DNA of 64,000 nt from Adiantum capillus-veneris (lineage: Eukaryota > Streptophyta > Polypodiopsida > Polypodiales > Pteridaceae). The notes under the pieces are model-generated. The model made no database searches. It saw nothing but the letters and a program-made list of their open reading frames with translations, and was not told where the DNA came from. Each line of letters opens with the position of its first letter. Positions within the stretch are counted from its first letter, which is position 1. Location of the stretch: the NCBI GenBank assembly GCA_014529385.2, contig CM043968.1, positions 6,048,501-6,112,500 on the forward strand, given 5' to 3'. The position numbers and the translations under genes were made by a program. This document shows, one piece after another, positions 32,984 to 44,991 of the stretch.

Positions 32984-33237
32984 CCTTTGCCGAAATTCCC
33001 CCTATGATTCCCGCATCCATTAAAGGCCTTGCTCGAACGTATCTACTTTTGGATTGTGGGAGACTCAGCAACGCCTTAAACTAAAGCGAAATGTTGATAG
33101 GCTGAAGCAACCTTTGCCGGAATTCCCCCTATGATTCCCACATCCATTGAAGAGCTCGAACATATCTACTTTTGGACTGTGGAAGACTTAGCAAAGCCTT
33201 AAACTAAAGCGAACTGCTAATAGGTTGAAGCAAGCTC
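32984..33237. repeat. 127-bp tandem duplication
   Basis: CCTTTGCCGAAATTCCCCCT (32984) and CCTTTGCCGGAATTCCCCCT (33111) begin two diverged copies. Each carries ATCTACTTTTGGA and GCCTTAAACTAAAGCGAA. There is no coding sequence. Confidence 0.85.
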
Positions 33238-33309
33238 CCCCTGGAATAAATTAGATAAAACAATGCATTCGCCCTTTGAATTCTTACAGTAGCTAATACA
33301 TTTTATACA

Positions 33310-34020
33310 ATGCATTATTTTCGAACGAATCTGCTCTATTTTATTGTTCACCAAAACACTAAAATGACCTTACTTCTTTCCCCTTGGAATCTGGAGTCTA
33401 CCTCCTCTTCTTCCCCTCCACCCTGGCATTTGCCACTAGTCTATGTCTCCTTAAGTGGTCCAATTCTCCCTTTTCGTTTTGATTTACCCCCATATCTTTT
33501 GTTTACAACTCAATGGCCATATTGACAACACAGTGAAAAATGCCGTGAATATGCACCAGGCGAGACGGCGCTCGATCTTGCTTGTGCGTCAGTCGGATGT
33601 TGTCCCCTCTGAAAGGGAGAGCACTTCTACAGGAGATCCCCATCGACATCTATAGTGCAACGAGCTAATTGTGGTTACTAGTGCTCAATGTAAATCTCAT
33701 CAACGGCACCATCCCTCCCTTCCTCGCTCTCAAACAACCTCCTCACCGGTAGCATTCCACCATAGTTGGGTCTCATGGCTAGAATCAATTTTCCGTATCT
33801 CAACAACAATTTAGTGTCGGGCACAACACTAGTAGCCTACACTTGGGAACTCCAGGTATCTATTGTGGGTTGATCTCAGTGGCAACGAGCTAGATAATGC
33901 CGGTGAGATAGCTTACACTTGGGAACTCTAGGTATCTATTGTGGGTTGATCTCAGCGGCAACGAGCTAGATGGTGCCGGTGAGGTGGTTATGCGACACTG
34001 AAATCTTTTTGTGTTAAGGA
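33310..34020 (+). pseudogene. LRR region of a receptor-like kinase pseudogene
   Basis: In broken frames the plus strand shows leucine-rich-repeat fragments: NLINGTIPPFLA-like sequence near 33690-33730 and a WVDLSGNELDGAG motif near 33950-33980, the consensus L-x-G-x-I-P / LDLSGNxLxG of plant receptor kinases. One repeat was duplicated in tandem (33834-33909 and 33910-33985, period 76 bp). No continuous frame exists. The matching kinase half starts at 43271 on the far side of the gypsy element. Confidence 0.55.
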
Positions 34021-34332
34021 AAATATTTCATTATACTTTCTTTGGATTGAATTGAAGGGAGCTTTGAACTAAAATAAACTTCGGACTGAAGGGAACTCTT
34101 TCTCCTTCGATGGGAGAGAACTACACTAGGCTAGAAAGCCACCTCTAAGCTATTTAGTATCCTTTGGACTTAAAGGAAGCTCCTGATGTCTTATCATGTT
34201 AATCCAGACTGAAGGGAGCTCGTTCTTTTATTGATATCTTCTTATGTGAATTTGGACTGAAGCGAGCTCTTTCATTGATATCTTATCATGTTAATTTGGA
34301 CTGAAGGGAGCTCCTTCATTGATATTGTCTTA
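34021..34332. repeat. Irregular repeats of a GGACTGAAGGGAGCTC unit
   Basis: About five diverged copies, the last three at about 34204, 34253 and 34298, with period about 45-48 bp and shared TTCATTGATATCTTATCATG. It directly precedes the LTR at 34333. No ORF. Confidence 0.7.
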
Positions 34333-34929
34333 TGTCATAAAATCTAATATCTAACCAACCCAAATGATTTTCTCATATTAAATTGATCACTTAATGTGGG
34401 AGAATAAACGGAACAAGTGTTAAAATATAGATATGTGCTTATAGATTTATCTCAACACGGGGCCAATAGTAAAGGGGCCCAAATGGGAGATGGTCTATCA
34501 AGAGCAAGGCTAACCAATGGAGCATAAGACCTTAGGGTTAGCTTCATTGAAGACCTCCAATAATGTGTGTAAAAGTCCTTTGACCTTAGGTAAGCTAGGG
34601 TTGAGCTTGAGGTGGGAACCCAGCCCAAGCTCGAGGTGCTTGTCGTGCTTGAGGTGCTTGTCCTGCTTGAGGTGCTTGTCATGCTTCAGGTGCTTGATTA
34701 AGATGCGAAGATGCTTGAGGTGCTTGACTGGCTCCATGCTTGAGGTGCTTGACTTGGTGCATGATTAAGGTGCTTGAGGTGCCTTGAGAAGCTTGCCTGA
34801 GATGCTTGTGGGAACACCCCCTACTTCAAGTGCTTAGTCATGCTTGATGACTAAGGGGCTTGCTCATCCAAAGTCAAAAAGATCCCTACAAGGAGGGGGG
34901 CGAGCCTACCGGGGGGGGGGATGAGAGAG

Positions 34930-34988
<59 letters not shown>

Positions 34989-36046
34989 GGGAAGCCCCAG
35001 CTTGAAGAGGCAGCAAGGACACTTGTCAAGTTCCTCCTCATGTTGCCCTCATGGTGTGCCTGAAGCCTATTGGTTGGCCACCCAAGGGGTCCAATGATAA
35101 TTTAGGATATTTAATTAATTGATTTTGCATTTATCAAGTCCTCTCTCTCAAAGGGGAAAGGGGGACACTTGTCCCAAGGCTACCCCTGTTGCTTGTAATG
35201 GCTCCTGCTTGTGATTGGCTAGGCCTGGAGGGGTCCAATGAGTTTCAAGCATGAGCTACAAGGGGGGGGTCGACCCAAGCAAGCTAGGGGGGTGCTTAGG
35301 GGGTATACTCACCCACACACACTCTCATTGTGTACTATGCAAAGTGCAAAAGCTCCCTCTCCTTCTCAAAGCAAGTAGAGGTTGAGAGCCTACACCAACA
35401 CTCTTGGCTATGGAGTGCAAATCCATCCAAGAGCCATGCTCCAATGCTTGAGCTTGCCATCTATTTCTTCTTCATTACTATGCTATTATGTATGCTAGCA
35501 CAAGAGTTATGATAAGTGAGGAACTAGCTCTTTCTCGTATGAAATGTTTCTTCTTCCTCTTCCCTACCCTCATTCCCTGCTAGCTCTCTCCACCTTCTTC
35601 CTCTTCCCTACCCTCATTCCCTGCTAGCTCTCTCCACCTTCGAAGGTGTTTGAGGTCTTGGGACTAAGGCTTGGTATAGTTAAAGATTTCTTCAAGTTTA
35701 GCTTCTGCTATGATGGTGATGCATGAAGCTTTCCATCTCCATTGCTTCACCTAGGTCACAAGGAACACAAAGAATGTATTGTAACAAGTCTCTCTTTATG
35801 GGAGAAATCATAATACAAATGCCTATTGGAGGGAGGACCGGCTCCACATAAATCCGGTCCTCAACTGTTGTCATGTTCTCTAAATTCTCTCTCTTGCAAA
35901 AGTATTGTCTATGACAAGTTAACTAATTGCTATGATTATGTTGCTATCTTCAATTATGTCTACCCGCTATGCTCACAAAATCATTTCTTGAAAGTACTCT
36001 CATTAAATTCCGCTACTCTCAAATTGAATAGGCAAATTCCATTACA
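34333..36046 (+). repeat. 5' LTR of the young family B element
   Basis: It starts TGTCATAAAATCTAATATCT and ends TTCCATTACA next to a primer site. Near-identical to 41602-43270. Inside are a minisatellite built on CTTGAGGTGCTTGTC (34619-34800), a (CA)n array (34930-34987) and a 44-bp tandem duplication (about 35551-35639) shared with the 3' LTR. By eye I count only about a dozen substitutions between the two LTRs. Confidence 0.9.
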
Positions 36047-36047
36047 T

Positions 36048-36059
36048 TGGTATCATAGC
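36048..36059 (+). promoter_or_regulatory. Primer-binding site TGGTATCATAGC
   Basis: One base from the tRNA-iMet complement TGGTATCAGAGC, one base after the LTR end. Confidence 0.85.
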
Positions 36060-36460
36060 ATTTGGTTTCTCTTTTCTTGCTTAAAAAGAGAGGTCCTTAA
36101 GTAGCCTATAAATGGTTGATGTTGTTAATTATAATAGAGTAAGTGGAACTGGGATCTAATATCGGTTTTGTTAAGCCCACTATGTGGGGGATGTTGCACA
36201 CCTCGGGAGATTTGGACTTAATAATGGAGTCTTTTTAGACTTGCCTACGGCTTTACCATTATTGAGCCATAAGAAGTCCGAAAGGAGCTAGCCCTTGGCA
36301 ACTCTACTATGTTAGACCTACTCCTCTACTGTCTATAATTAACCACTTTGAGCCGTGGGTGTAGATACTTAAGAGCCGATTTTCAAAGGCTAAGAGGAGT
36401 GGTAACTAAGGTTTTGAATTGCCAAAGCATACACTAAGTATAAACATAAATTTTGTTAAC
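36060..36460 (+). other. Family B leader
   Basis: 400 bp without ORFs between the primer site and the gag ATG. Confidence 0.7.
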
Positions 36461-37714
36461 ATGGCTGACAATAATCAAGAGAGTAGAATGAACATTGATA
36501 GCTTTGATTTTGCACATGAAGGTGCTAATGATGATGCTCCCATGTTTGTGAATTATCTCGTCACTAGGTTGCAGCAAGCTATGGGCAACCCTGCTTTGCA
36601 AGCCGAAGTTACTCAACAACTTCTTGCTTATGGAATTTCCCTTCCTCTCCCAGAGGAGAGAGAGCTTAGGAGGCCTCTTGAAGAGACCCCCAAAAGAAGA
36701 CTCTCTCCCATTCGAGAGGAGGAATCCAAAGAGAAAGAAAGCAATGAAAGTCTAAGTTCTTCTGAAGATGTGGCTCCACGAAGACGGCGGTCTAGACGAT
36801 CGCCTACTCCTCCCAAGAGGAAAAGAGCAACCTATAGTCCTTCTCCTCATCACTCTGAAAGGCAAGAGAGGAAACAAAGGAAGAAAAGGGCTAGGAAGAG
36901 GTCACCCTCTTCTCCTTCTTCTTCACCTTCCTCCTCTTCCGATGAAAGTTATGGCTATTCTCCTAGAGAATACAAGAGGAGAGGACATCGCAAATCATTT
37001 CCTGCATGGCGAAGGTCACAAAAGCTAAAGAAGTTCAAGGAGGGAGGAAAGAGTATCTCTTTTCTCACCTATGATGGCACCTTTGGTGCTACTGACAAAG
37101 TGTTGGCCTTCATCCAGCAATTTGATGCGGCCTTTGGGGACGAGGGCTTCACAGAGTCCTCCAAGCTACGCCATGTAGCTATGCACTTCCAAAAATCAGC
37201 TCGTCAATGGTGGGCTAGTCTTCGTGGCAATGGAGAAGCCCCAAAGACATGGAAAACTCTACGAGTTTCCATCATGAAGCAATTTCTTCCAAGCGATACT
37301 AAAGATAAAGTTCTTACCGAATGGCGCGGCTTGAAGCTTCTCTCTCATGAGTCTATCAACAAGTATGTAGACAAGTTTTGGGATTTACATCTCAAAGCTA
37401 CTGTCTTTCAAAAGATAGACTTTGCCGAGCAAAGACAGCAATTCTGTGTGGGATTACCTGAAGAGATGGCCGAATACATCAACTCTCAACGGCCCGGTAC
37501 TATTACCGAAGTAATCCACCACACCATGGTTGCCTCACGCATCAATTTCCATCAAGGGGCTAGACGTAATGTCAAGCCCATGGAAAACAAAGATAAAAAT
37601 GATGCAAAGGGAAAATCCAATGCTCAAAATAATTCCCAAGGTACTTCCAACAACAACAACAACAATCGGTCCAAGGAGAAGGGAGTTTACAAAGGTAAAA
37701 ACAAACTCTCCTGA
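36461..37714 (+). pseudogene. Family B gag with Arg/Ser-rich segment
   Basis: The ATG at 36461 (GTTAACATGGCTGAC) opens 418 codons. An acidic N-terminus is followed by an Arg/Ser-rich segment at residues about 115-175 (RRRRSRRSPTPPKRKR, KRSPSSPSSSPSSSSDES). The capsid then reads VLAFIQQFDAAFGDEGFTES, HVAMHFQKSARQWWASL and [19 protein letters not shown]. The frame stops at 37712-37714. Related copies read through this point, so a CT dinucleotide appears lost from the CTCTCC run near 37706-37711, and the zinc knuckle now lies in another frame. Gag would form the particle; the RS-like segment is unusual for a capsid protein. Confidence 0.85.
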
Positions 37715-40700
37715 AGAGCTTGAAGCTTTTCGTAAGGACCATAAGTGTTTCAAGTGTGGGGAGCAAGGACATGGCTATCGTTCTTGCCCCAAGAAGAATA
37801 CTCGCAATGAGACTCCTAGAGCTTCCACCATCGAAGCTCCAAAAGAGGATGCTCATTGCAAAGGATCATCACTTTCCTATGCGTGGGGAAAGGTAAGAGA
37901 GCAAGATGCCTTCATCTTGTTTGACCCTGGCTCTCCTCTCAACTTCATATCAATAGAGTTGGCCACCAAGTTGGGCATTCAAGCTTTTGAGATGGGAGAT
38001 ATAGTAACAGCTGATGCAGCTTTCAAGGGACAACAAGCCTCCGTTACTCCCTTGATTGGGAAGTTGAGGCTTCATGTCCAAAGCTATGTCGACAAAGAAG
38101 ACTTCTTCATCTCTCCTCTCCAGCATCAGGATGTTATCCTAGGGGCACCATGGTTTGATCGCATAGCTGCCAACATGAAGTTCCCTGAAAGGAGAATTTA
38201 CTTCACCTACAGGGGAAAGAACATGTATATAGATGCTAGTGAGCGTGGTCGCACTATTCCACTTGTAAATCCTCTTTCTTTTGATAAATCAATGAAGAGC
38301 TCAGTTTCTGCGTACATGATTTATGTCAAAGAGTCTCTAAAAGCTAATAATGTTTCTTCAAATGAAAATGATAGGAATCAAGAAGAGTTAGACTTGTCTA
38401 CTTTTCTAAAAGGATTCCAAGATGTGTTCATCGATGATATCCCTATGGACCTACCTCCAAAACAAGGGGATGATGACCATCGTATTGAGCTCCTTCCAGG
38501 AAGCTCACCGCCTAACAAACCTCCTTATCGAGTCTCACAAGCTCAACAAGAGGAGATTATGAGGCAAGTACAGGAATTGGTAGACAAAGGGATGGTGAGG
38601 CCTAGTTCCTCTCCCTTTTGTTCTCCAGTCCTTTTAGTGCAAAAGAAAGATGGTACATACCGTATGTGTGTGGACTATCGAGCACTAAACCATATCACTA
38701 TCAAAAACAGATTTCACGTGCCTCGGGTAGAAGATCTGTTTGATAAGCTACAAGGCTCTACCTACTTCAGTAGGATTGACCTTAAGAGTGGCTATCATCA
38801 AATAAGGATAGTGGATAAAGATATCCTAAAGACCGCGTTTCGCACAACATTTGGTCTTTATGAATATCTAGTCATGCCTTTTGGCTTGACTAATGCACCA
38901 GCTACTTTCAATCGTCTCATGGAGAAAATTTTTAGACCATATAGTAAATTCACTTGAGTGTTCTTTGATGATATCATCATCTACTCCAAGTCTTTGGAGG
39001 AACATAAGCAACATCTCCAAGTGATTTTTCAAGCCTTGAGGGAGAACAATCTTTTTCTCAACCAAAAGAAAAGTGAATTCTTCCTTCAAAGAGATTCAAT
39101 ATCTAGGTCATATTATCTCTCACGATGGTATTCGTATGGATCCATCAAAGTTAGAGGTAATAAAATCATGGCCTAACCCAAGGAATCTACATGAGCTAAG
39201 AAGCTTTATTGGTATGTGTGCATACTATAGACGCTTCATAGCAAAATTCTCTCAAGTAGCAGGACCACTACACGACTTAACAAAGAAGAACGTTAAGTTT
39301 GTATGGACTGCTAAGGAGCAAAATGCTTTTGAAAAAATCAAAGAGAAGCTTACTTCCCAACCAGTCCTCGTGCTTCCGGATCTCTCAAATCCATTTGAGG
39401 TCCAATGTGATGCTTGTGGTGATTGCCTTGGAGCGGTTTTGCTTCAAGAAGGGCATGCCATAGCATATGAGAGCCGAAGGCTCAATAGTGATGAACAAGT
39501 CTTGGGCATTTATGAGAAAGAGCTTTTAGTTGTTCTACATGCCCTAGATACATGGAAGCACTACCTATTGGGGACTCCATTTATCCTACGAACCGACCAC
39601 CAAAGTCTTAAGTATTTCATGACGCAAACCAAACTTTCCGACAAACAAATGAGGTGGGCAAATTTTCTTTCGCAATTTAATTTCCATATTGCTCACATAG
39701 CTGGTAAGCACAATCAAGTTGCCGATGCACTTTCACGACGACCAAAAGTTAATGTGGTGTCTATAGCTACTCACAATGATCTATCCTCTATGATAGATGA
39801 GTATGCTACTCACCCTGACTTTAGAAACATAATGTCAGCCCTTGCTTTGGGGAAGAAAGAGGAACCATTCACCTTGCAGGATGGTTATCTTCTCCACGGA
39901 AATAGGCTATGTGTTACCCATTCCCTTCGTGAGAAGGTTATGTATGAATCCCATGCTCCTCCATATGCAGGGCATAGAGGTATTCAACCTACTCTCCGAG
40001 GAGTAGAGACGTATTTCTATTGGCCTACCATGAAAGTGGACATACAAGAGTATGTTTCAAAATGTGTAGTATGCCAAAAGACCAAGTATGATAGAGGGAA
40101 GCAACCTTGATTACTCCAGCCATTGCCTATTCCAAATTCACCATGGGAGAGTATATCCATGGATTTCATCTTTGGATTACCCAATTCTATCCATGGGAAT
40201 ACAGGAATAGGGACAATAGTCGACAGGTTTAGCAAGCAAACACATTTTATTCCTGTCAAAAAGACTATTAAGGCACATCAAATGGCAACTCTCTTCATAT
40301 CTCAGATTTTCAAGCACCATGGATTACCCACATCCATCGTGTCAGATAGAGATCCTAGAATTACCAGTAATTTTTGGAAAGGTCTCTTTGAAAATCTAGG
40401 AACAAGATTGAATTTCTCTTCGGCCTATCACCCACAAATGGATGGCCAAAGTGAGATAGCCAATCTTACGATACTCGATCTACTCAAGACTTATGTTACC
40501 GAAGTAGATCAACGCTCACAATGGGAAAAGTATTTACCTCTAGTAGAGTATGCCTACAATAATACTGTACATACTTCTACGGGGAAAGCACCTTTCGAGA
40601 TCATAGAGGGAAGACCTAAAAGTCCCTTGCTACTCAAAGTACATGGGAAGATCTTCACCGCCGATGAGTATAGCCGTGACCTACAAGAATCTTTTCAAAA

Positions 40701-41241
40701 GATTAGGGAGGCTATAGCCATCTCTCAACAAAGGCAAAAAACTGCTGCTGATAAGCACAGAAGAGCCTTAATGTTCAAAGAAAATGATTGGGTCTTACTC
40801 AAGTTTCCTAAGGCTCGATTAAGGCAAACGACGGGCAAAAATCCTACGGGCCATCAAAAGTATTATGCTAAACTAGCAAAAAGATACTATGGTCCTTTCC
40901 AAATCTTGAAGCCCATCAATGAGACGGCTTATCAACTTAAGTTGCCCAACCATTGGATTATACACAATGCCTTTCATGTAAGCCTACTTAAGCCCTACAA
41001 AGGAGAGCCACCAACTGAACCAATTATTGAAGACCCTCCCGAAGTTGAAGACCAAGAAGAGGTGCTACAACCCGAAGCTGTCCTTCGGCATGAAGACAAG
41101 GTACTACGACATGGTAAGATAATCCGACGGTATCTTATTAAGTTCAAAAATTATCCTTTTGAAGATGCTAAATGGATGCAAGGAGTACAACTTAAGGATA
41201 GTATGAACCTTGTCAATGCTTACAATGCTACATTAGAGTAA
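37715..41241 (+). pseudogene. Family B pol: CCHC, PR, RT, RNase H, integrase, chromodomain
   Basis: All domains are present in order. [14 protein letters not shown] (37749 on) is a CCHC knuckle. The protease loop reads [12 protein letters not shown], with DPG in place of D-[ST]-G. RT has [36 protein letters not shown] and FFDDIIIYS. RNase H has CDACGDCLGAVL and LRTDHQSL. H2C2 is at 39960-40090 (CVVCQKTK). The integrase core has ISMDFIFGLP, SDRDPRITSNFW and YHPQMDGQSEIANL. The chromodomain ends in IIRRYLIKFKNYPFEDAKW. Three lesions interrupt it: TGA at 38955-38957, an extra A near 39089-39092, and TGA at 40108-40110. The element is recent but disabled. Confidence 0.9.
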
Positions 41242-41601
41242 GCAAATGTACAACTCTCTTTTAAATGACTCATGTTTTTGTCTTATAAGACTAATCCTCT
41301 TTTTAATTGTGCACAAATTTAACTAGTATGCATGCTTAGAATCATGTTTGTGATGACGACGTCTCTCAAACACCAAGTAGAATTTGTCACTCTACTTTGG
41401 GAGAATGAAATGGACTAAAGAGCAGACATGCTTGTGGCAGCTATGTCTCCCAAGCACCAAATGGATTAGTCATCCATCTTGGAAAGATGTCGTAGGGTAA
41501 AAAAGGGATCCTCTACCCGCTAAGTACGATTGACTAATGACTAAGGCTTTATCTCTTCTACCTCATAGTCGAGGACGACTATGATTTCAAGAGAAAGGTA
41601 A
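41242..41601 (+). other. Family B 3' untranslated region with PPT
   Basis: 360 bp non-coding, ending in the purine tract AAGAGAAAGGTAA directly before the 3' LTR. Confidence 0.7.
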
Positions 41602-42189
41602 TGTCATAAAATCTAATATCTAACCAACCCAAATGATTTTCTCATATTTAATTGATCACTTAATGTGGGAGAATAAATGGAACAAGTGTTAAAATATAGA
41701 TATGTGCTTATAGATTTATCTCAACACGGGGCCAATAGTAAAGGGGCCCAAATGGGAGATGGTCTATCAAGAGCAAGGCTAACCAATGGAGCATAAGACC
41801 TTAGGGTTAGCTTCATTGAAGACCTCCAATAATGTGTGTAAAAGTCCTTTGACCTTAGGTAAGCTAGGGTTGAGCTTGAGGTGGGAACCCGGCCCAAGCT
41901 CGAGGTGCTTGTCGTGCTTGAGGTGCTTGTCCTGCTTGAGGTGCTTGTCATGCTTCAGGTGCTTGATTAAGATGCTTGAGGTGCTTGACTGGCTCCATGC
42001 TTGAGGTGCTTGACTTGGTGCATGATTAAGGTGCTTGAGGTGCCTTGAGAAGCTTGCCTGAGATGCTTGTGGGAACACCCCCTACTTCAAGTGCTTAGTC
42101 ATGCTTGATGACTAAGGGGCTTGCTCATCCAAAGTCAAAAAGATCCCTACAAGGATAGGGGCGAGCCTACCGGGGGGGGGATGAGAGAG

Positions 42190-42238
<49 letters not shown>

Positions 42239-43270
42239 GGGAAGCCCCAGCTGCAAGGACACTTGTCAAGTTCCTCCTCATGTTGCCCTCATGGTGTGCC
42301 TGAAGCCTATTGGTTGGCCACCCAAGGGGTCCAATGATAATTTAGGATATTTAATTAATTGTTTTTGCATTTATCAAGTCCTCTCTCTCAAAGGGAAAGG
42401 GGGACACTTGTCCCAAGGCTACCCCTGTTGCTTGTAATGGCTCCTGCTTGTGATTGGCTAGGCCTGGAGGGGTCCAATGAGTTTCAAGCATGAGCTACAA
42501 GGGGGGGGTCGACCCAAGCAAGCTAGGGGGGTGCTTAGGGGGTATACTCACCCACACACACTCTCATTGTGTACTATGCAAAGTGCAAAAGCTCCCTCTC
42601 CTTCTCGAAGCAAGTAGAGGTTGAGAGCCTACACCAACACTCTTGGCTATGGAGTGCAAATCCATCCAAGAGCCATGCTCCAATGCTTGAGCTTGCCATC
42701 TATTTCTTCTTCATTACTATGCTATTATGTATGCTAGCACAAGAGTTATGATAAGTGAGGAACTAGCTCTTTCTCGTATGGAATGTTTCTTCTTCCTCTT
42801 CCCTACCCTCATTCCCTGCTAGCTCTCTCCACCTTCTTCCTCTTCCCTACCCTCATTCCCTGCTAGCTCTCTCCACCTTCGAAGGTGTTTGAGGTCTTGG
42901 GACTAAGGCTTGGTATAGTTAAAGATTTCTTCAAGCTTAGCTTCTGCTATGATGGTGATGCATGAAGCTTTCCATCTCCATTGCTTCACCTAGGTCACAA
43001 GGAACACAAAGAATGTATTGTAACAAGTCTCTCTTTATGGGAGAAATCATAATACAAATGCCTATTGGAGGGGGGACCGGCTCCACATAAATCCGGTCCT
43101 CAACTGTTGTCATGTTCTCTAAATTCTCTCTCTTGCAAAAGTATTGTCTATGCCAAGTTAACTAATTGCTATGATTATGTTGCTATCTTCAATTATGTCT
43201 ACCCGCTATGCTCACAAAATCATTTCTTGAAAGTACTCTCATTAAATTCCGCTACTCTCAAATTGAATAG
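41602..43270 (+). repeat. 3' LTR of the young family B element, 3' end lost
   Basis: Colinear with 34333-36030. The match ends at AAATTGAATAG (43270), where the 5' LTR continues for another 16 bases to its CA end, so the terminus was trimmed. Indels against the 5' LTR include a shorter (CA)n (42190-42237) and an 8-bp and a 10-bp gap near 41970 and 42250. Confidence 0.9.
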
Positions 43271-44190
43271 ATAAACTCCCAACTCTGGCAAGCACCCTAC
43301 CTTTCTAGCTTCTAGCTTTGCCAACAACCCTTATCTATTTGGTTCCGCGTTCGCATCCATCCCTTTCCTTGTAGGTATGCGTTAGTGTTTACATATCTTA
43401 ATTAAAAGGTGGATGCACACAAAGGAGCTCGTACATGACAATTCCATGGACAAGCTACCCATCAATTTGTCAAGCACCATATCTCATAAATCTTTTGCAA
43501 GAAAATCAACATGCAATCACTCAACATCAACCTCACAACATACGAGATCATGCCACTCCGCAATATAACCCTGTCTCGTTGTTGGGTTACTGTAAGACAA
43601 CAAATGGGACGTTGCTTATCAATGAATATACAAAAATTGGGAGCTTGGTTAGGTGGCTTCATGGCAACAATAAGAAGCAAGATCATTCCAATAGGCACGC
43701 CGCTGCTGCAATGGGGCTTAGCTGGGAGAGTCGGAAGAGGATTTCTCTGGGCACAACTAAAGGTTTGTTATTCTTACGTAATGATCGCCATCTAAACATC
43801 CTACAACAAGACCTCAAGACAGCAAATGTGCTTCTTGATGAGGTGCTAGAGGTGTTGCCAACTTCAAGATGGTGCGGTTAGTAAGTGCATATGGCACACA
43901 TCTTACTGTGAGCACATTGGTTGGGACACCTGGGTATGTACTGCCAGAGTATTGCTAGACCTTCCAGTGTACAAGGCCAAGCGACGTCTTCAGCTTTGGG
44001 GTGGTCTTCTTGACTGAAGGGCCTGCATGGTTGATAGGAGCAACCAATAATGGCAATGCTAACAGGCGATATGAGGGGAAAGAGGGAATGGATTTAGTTG
44101 GATGGGTGAAGAGGCATGGCGGGAGAAATACTGGATACAAGAAAACCACTTCACAATGCTTGAGGGAGAACCAATGGCATGTATATAAAA
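43271..44190 (+). pseudogene. Kinase half of an LRR receptor-like kinase pseudogene
   Basis: ASSFAN-NPYLFGSAF near 43312-43350 resembles the end of an LRR ectodomain. The kinase is recognisable in shifting frames: [65 protein letters not shown] (catalytic loop with HRD changed to QQD), then [31 protein letters not shown] and MDLVGWVKRHGG. This order fits the BRI1/PSKR/EMS1-type subfamily. Frameshifts and a stop before TFQCT, plus loss of the HRD His-Arg, make it non-functional. It was probably cut from its LRR half (33.3-34.0 kb) by the insertion of the gypsy element. Confidence 0.7.
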
Positions 44191-44474
44191 GAGCAGGTGC
44201 ATGACAATTCTAGTAGCTTTGACCTTAGTAGAAATGCATTCATATAGTATGGCTTGGGTTTAGTGCTTACCATGAGAGAAGTTCACCCCTCAAATCTAAG
44301 CAAAATACCAAACTTCCAGAGCAGAGGTGTAACTGTACACGTTTCTATGCGGACATTATGCCGTATTACATCTTCTACCTCTATGGATAGCTTGTCATTG
44401 CACATTTGCTGGTTCTGACAGAAAATGTCGGAAAACACTTCCGTAAGAATAGCAAACCCTCTCATTTCTCTTTC
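44191..44474. other. Unassigned stretch
   Basis: About 280 bp without recognisable coding sequence between the kinase pseudogene and the repeat cluster. Confidence 0.3.
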
Positions 44475-44562
44475 CTTACGCATGTGACACTCACTTCTCT
44501 TAGTGACTACACTTCTAGTTGGTCGGGTGGTAGTTTTGCCTACTTCTCCTTCACACAATTCT

Positions 44563-44638
<76 letters not shown>

Positions 44639-44662
44639 GGGGGGGGGGGGGGGGGGGGGGGG

Positions 44663-44707
<45 letters not shown>

Positions 44708-44991
44708 GGGATAATATTTCTCTTTGCTTACGCATGTGACATTCACTTCTCTTAGTGACTACATTTCTAGTTGGCAGCGGGAGGAGGACAATGAAGTGAG
44801 ATCCAAGGGGCTCCTGTGAGGGAGGGAGTGAAATCGAGGGGAGGTGCGTTGATGGATGGAGAGAGGAAAAGAGAGAGAGGGGGGGGGGGGGGGGGGGGGG
44901 GGGGGGATAATTTGTCATCTGTTGAGCCTCTAATTGCTCTTTGCTTACACATGTGACACTCACTTCTCTTAGTGACTACCCTTCTAGTTGG
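44475..44991. repeat. Three copies of a 48-bp unit separated by microsatellites
   Basis: TTACGCATGTGACACTCACT...CTTCTAGTTGG occurs at 44475-44522, 44728-44775 and 44944-44991. Between copies 1 and 2 lies a (TG)n (44565-44637), a 27-base poly-G (44639-44665) and a (GA)n (44665-44704). Between copies 2 and 3 lies a 28-base poly-G (44879-44906). Long Cys-Val or Thr-His frames here are artefacts. Confidence 0.9.

Noticed and set aside
34619-34800. Coding repeat protein (KHLKHDKHLKQ on the minus strand)
   Set aside because: It is an LTR minisatellite (CTTGAGGTGCTTGTC) present identically in both LTRs; the frame is incidental.
44283-44963. Long open frames encoding Thr-His, Ser-Leu, Cys-Val or Pro runs (also at 12572, 18191, 25649, 32448, 34860, 51403)
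   Set aside because: They translate microsatellites; all frames of such repeats are open and no domain is present.
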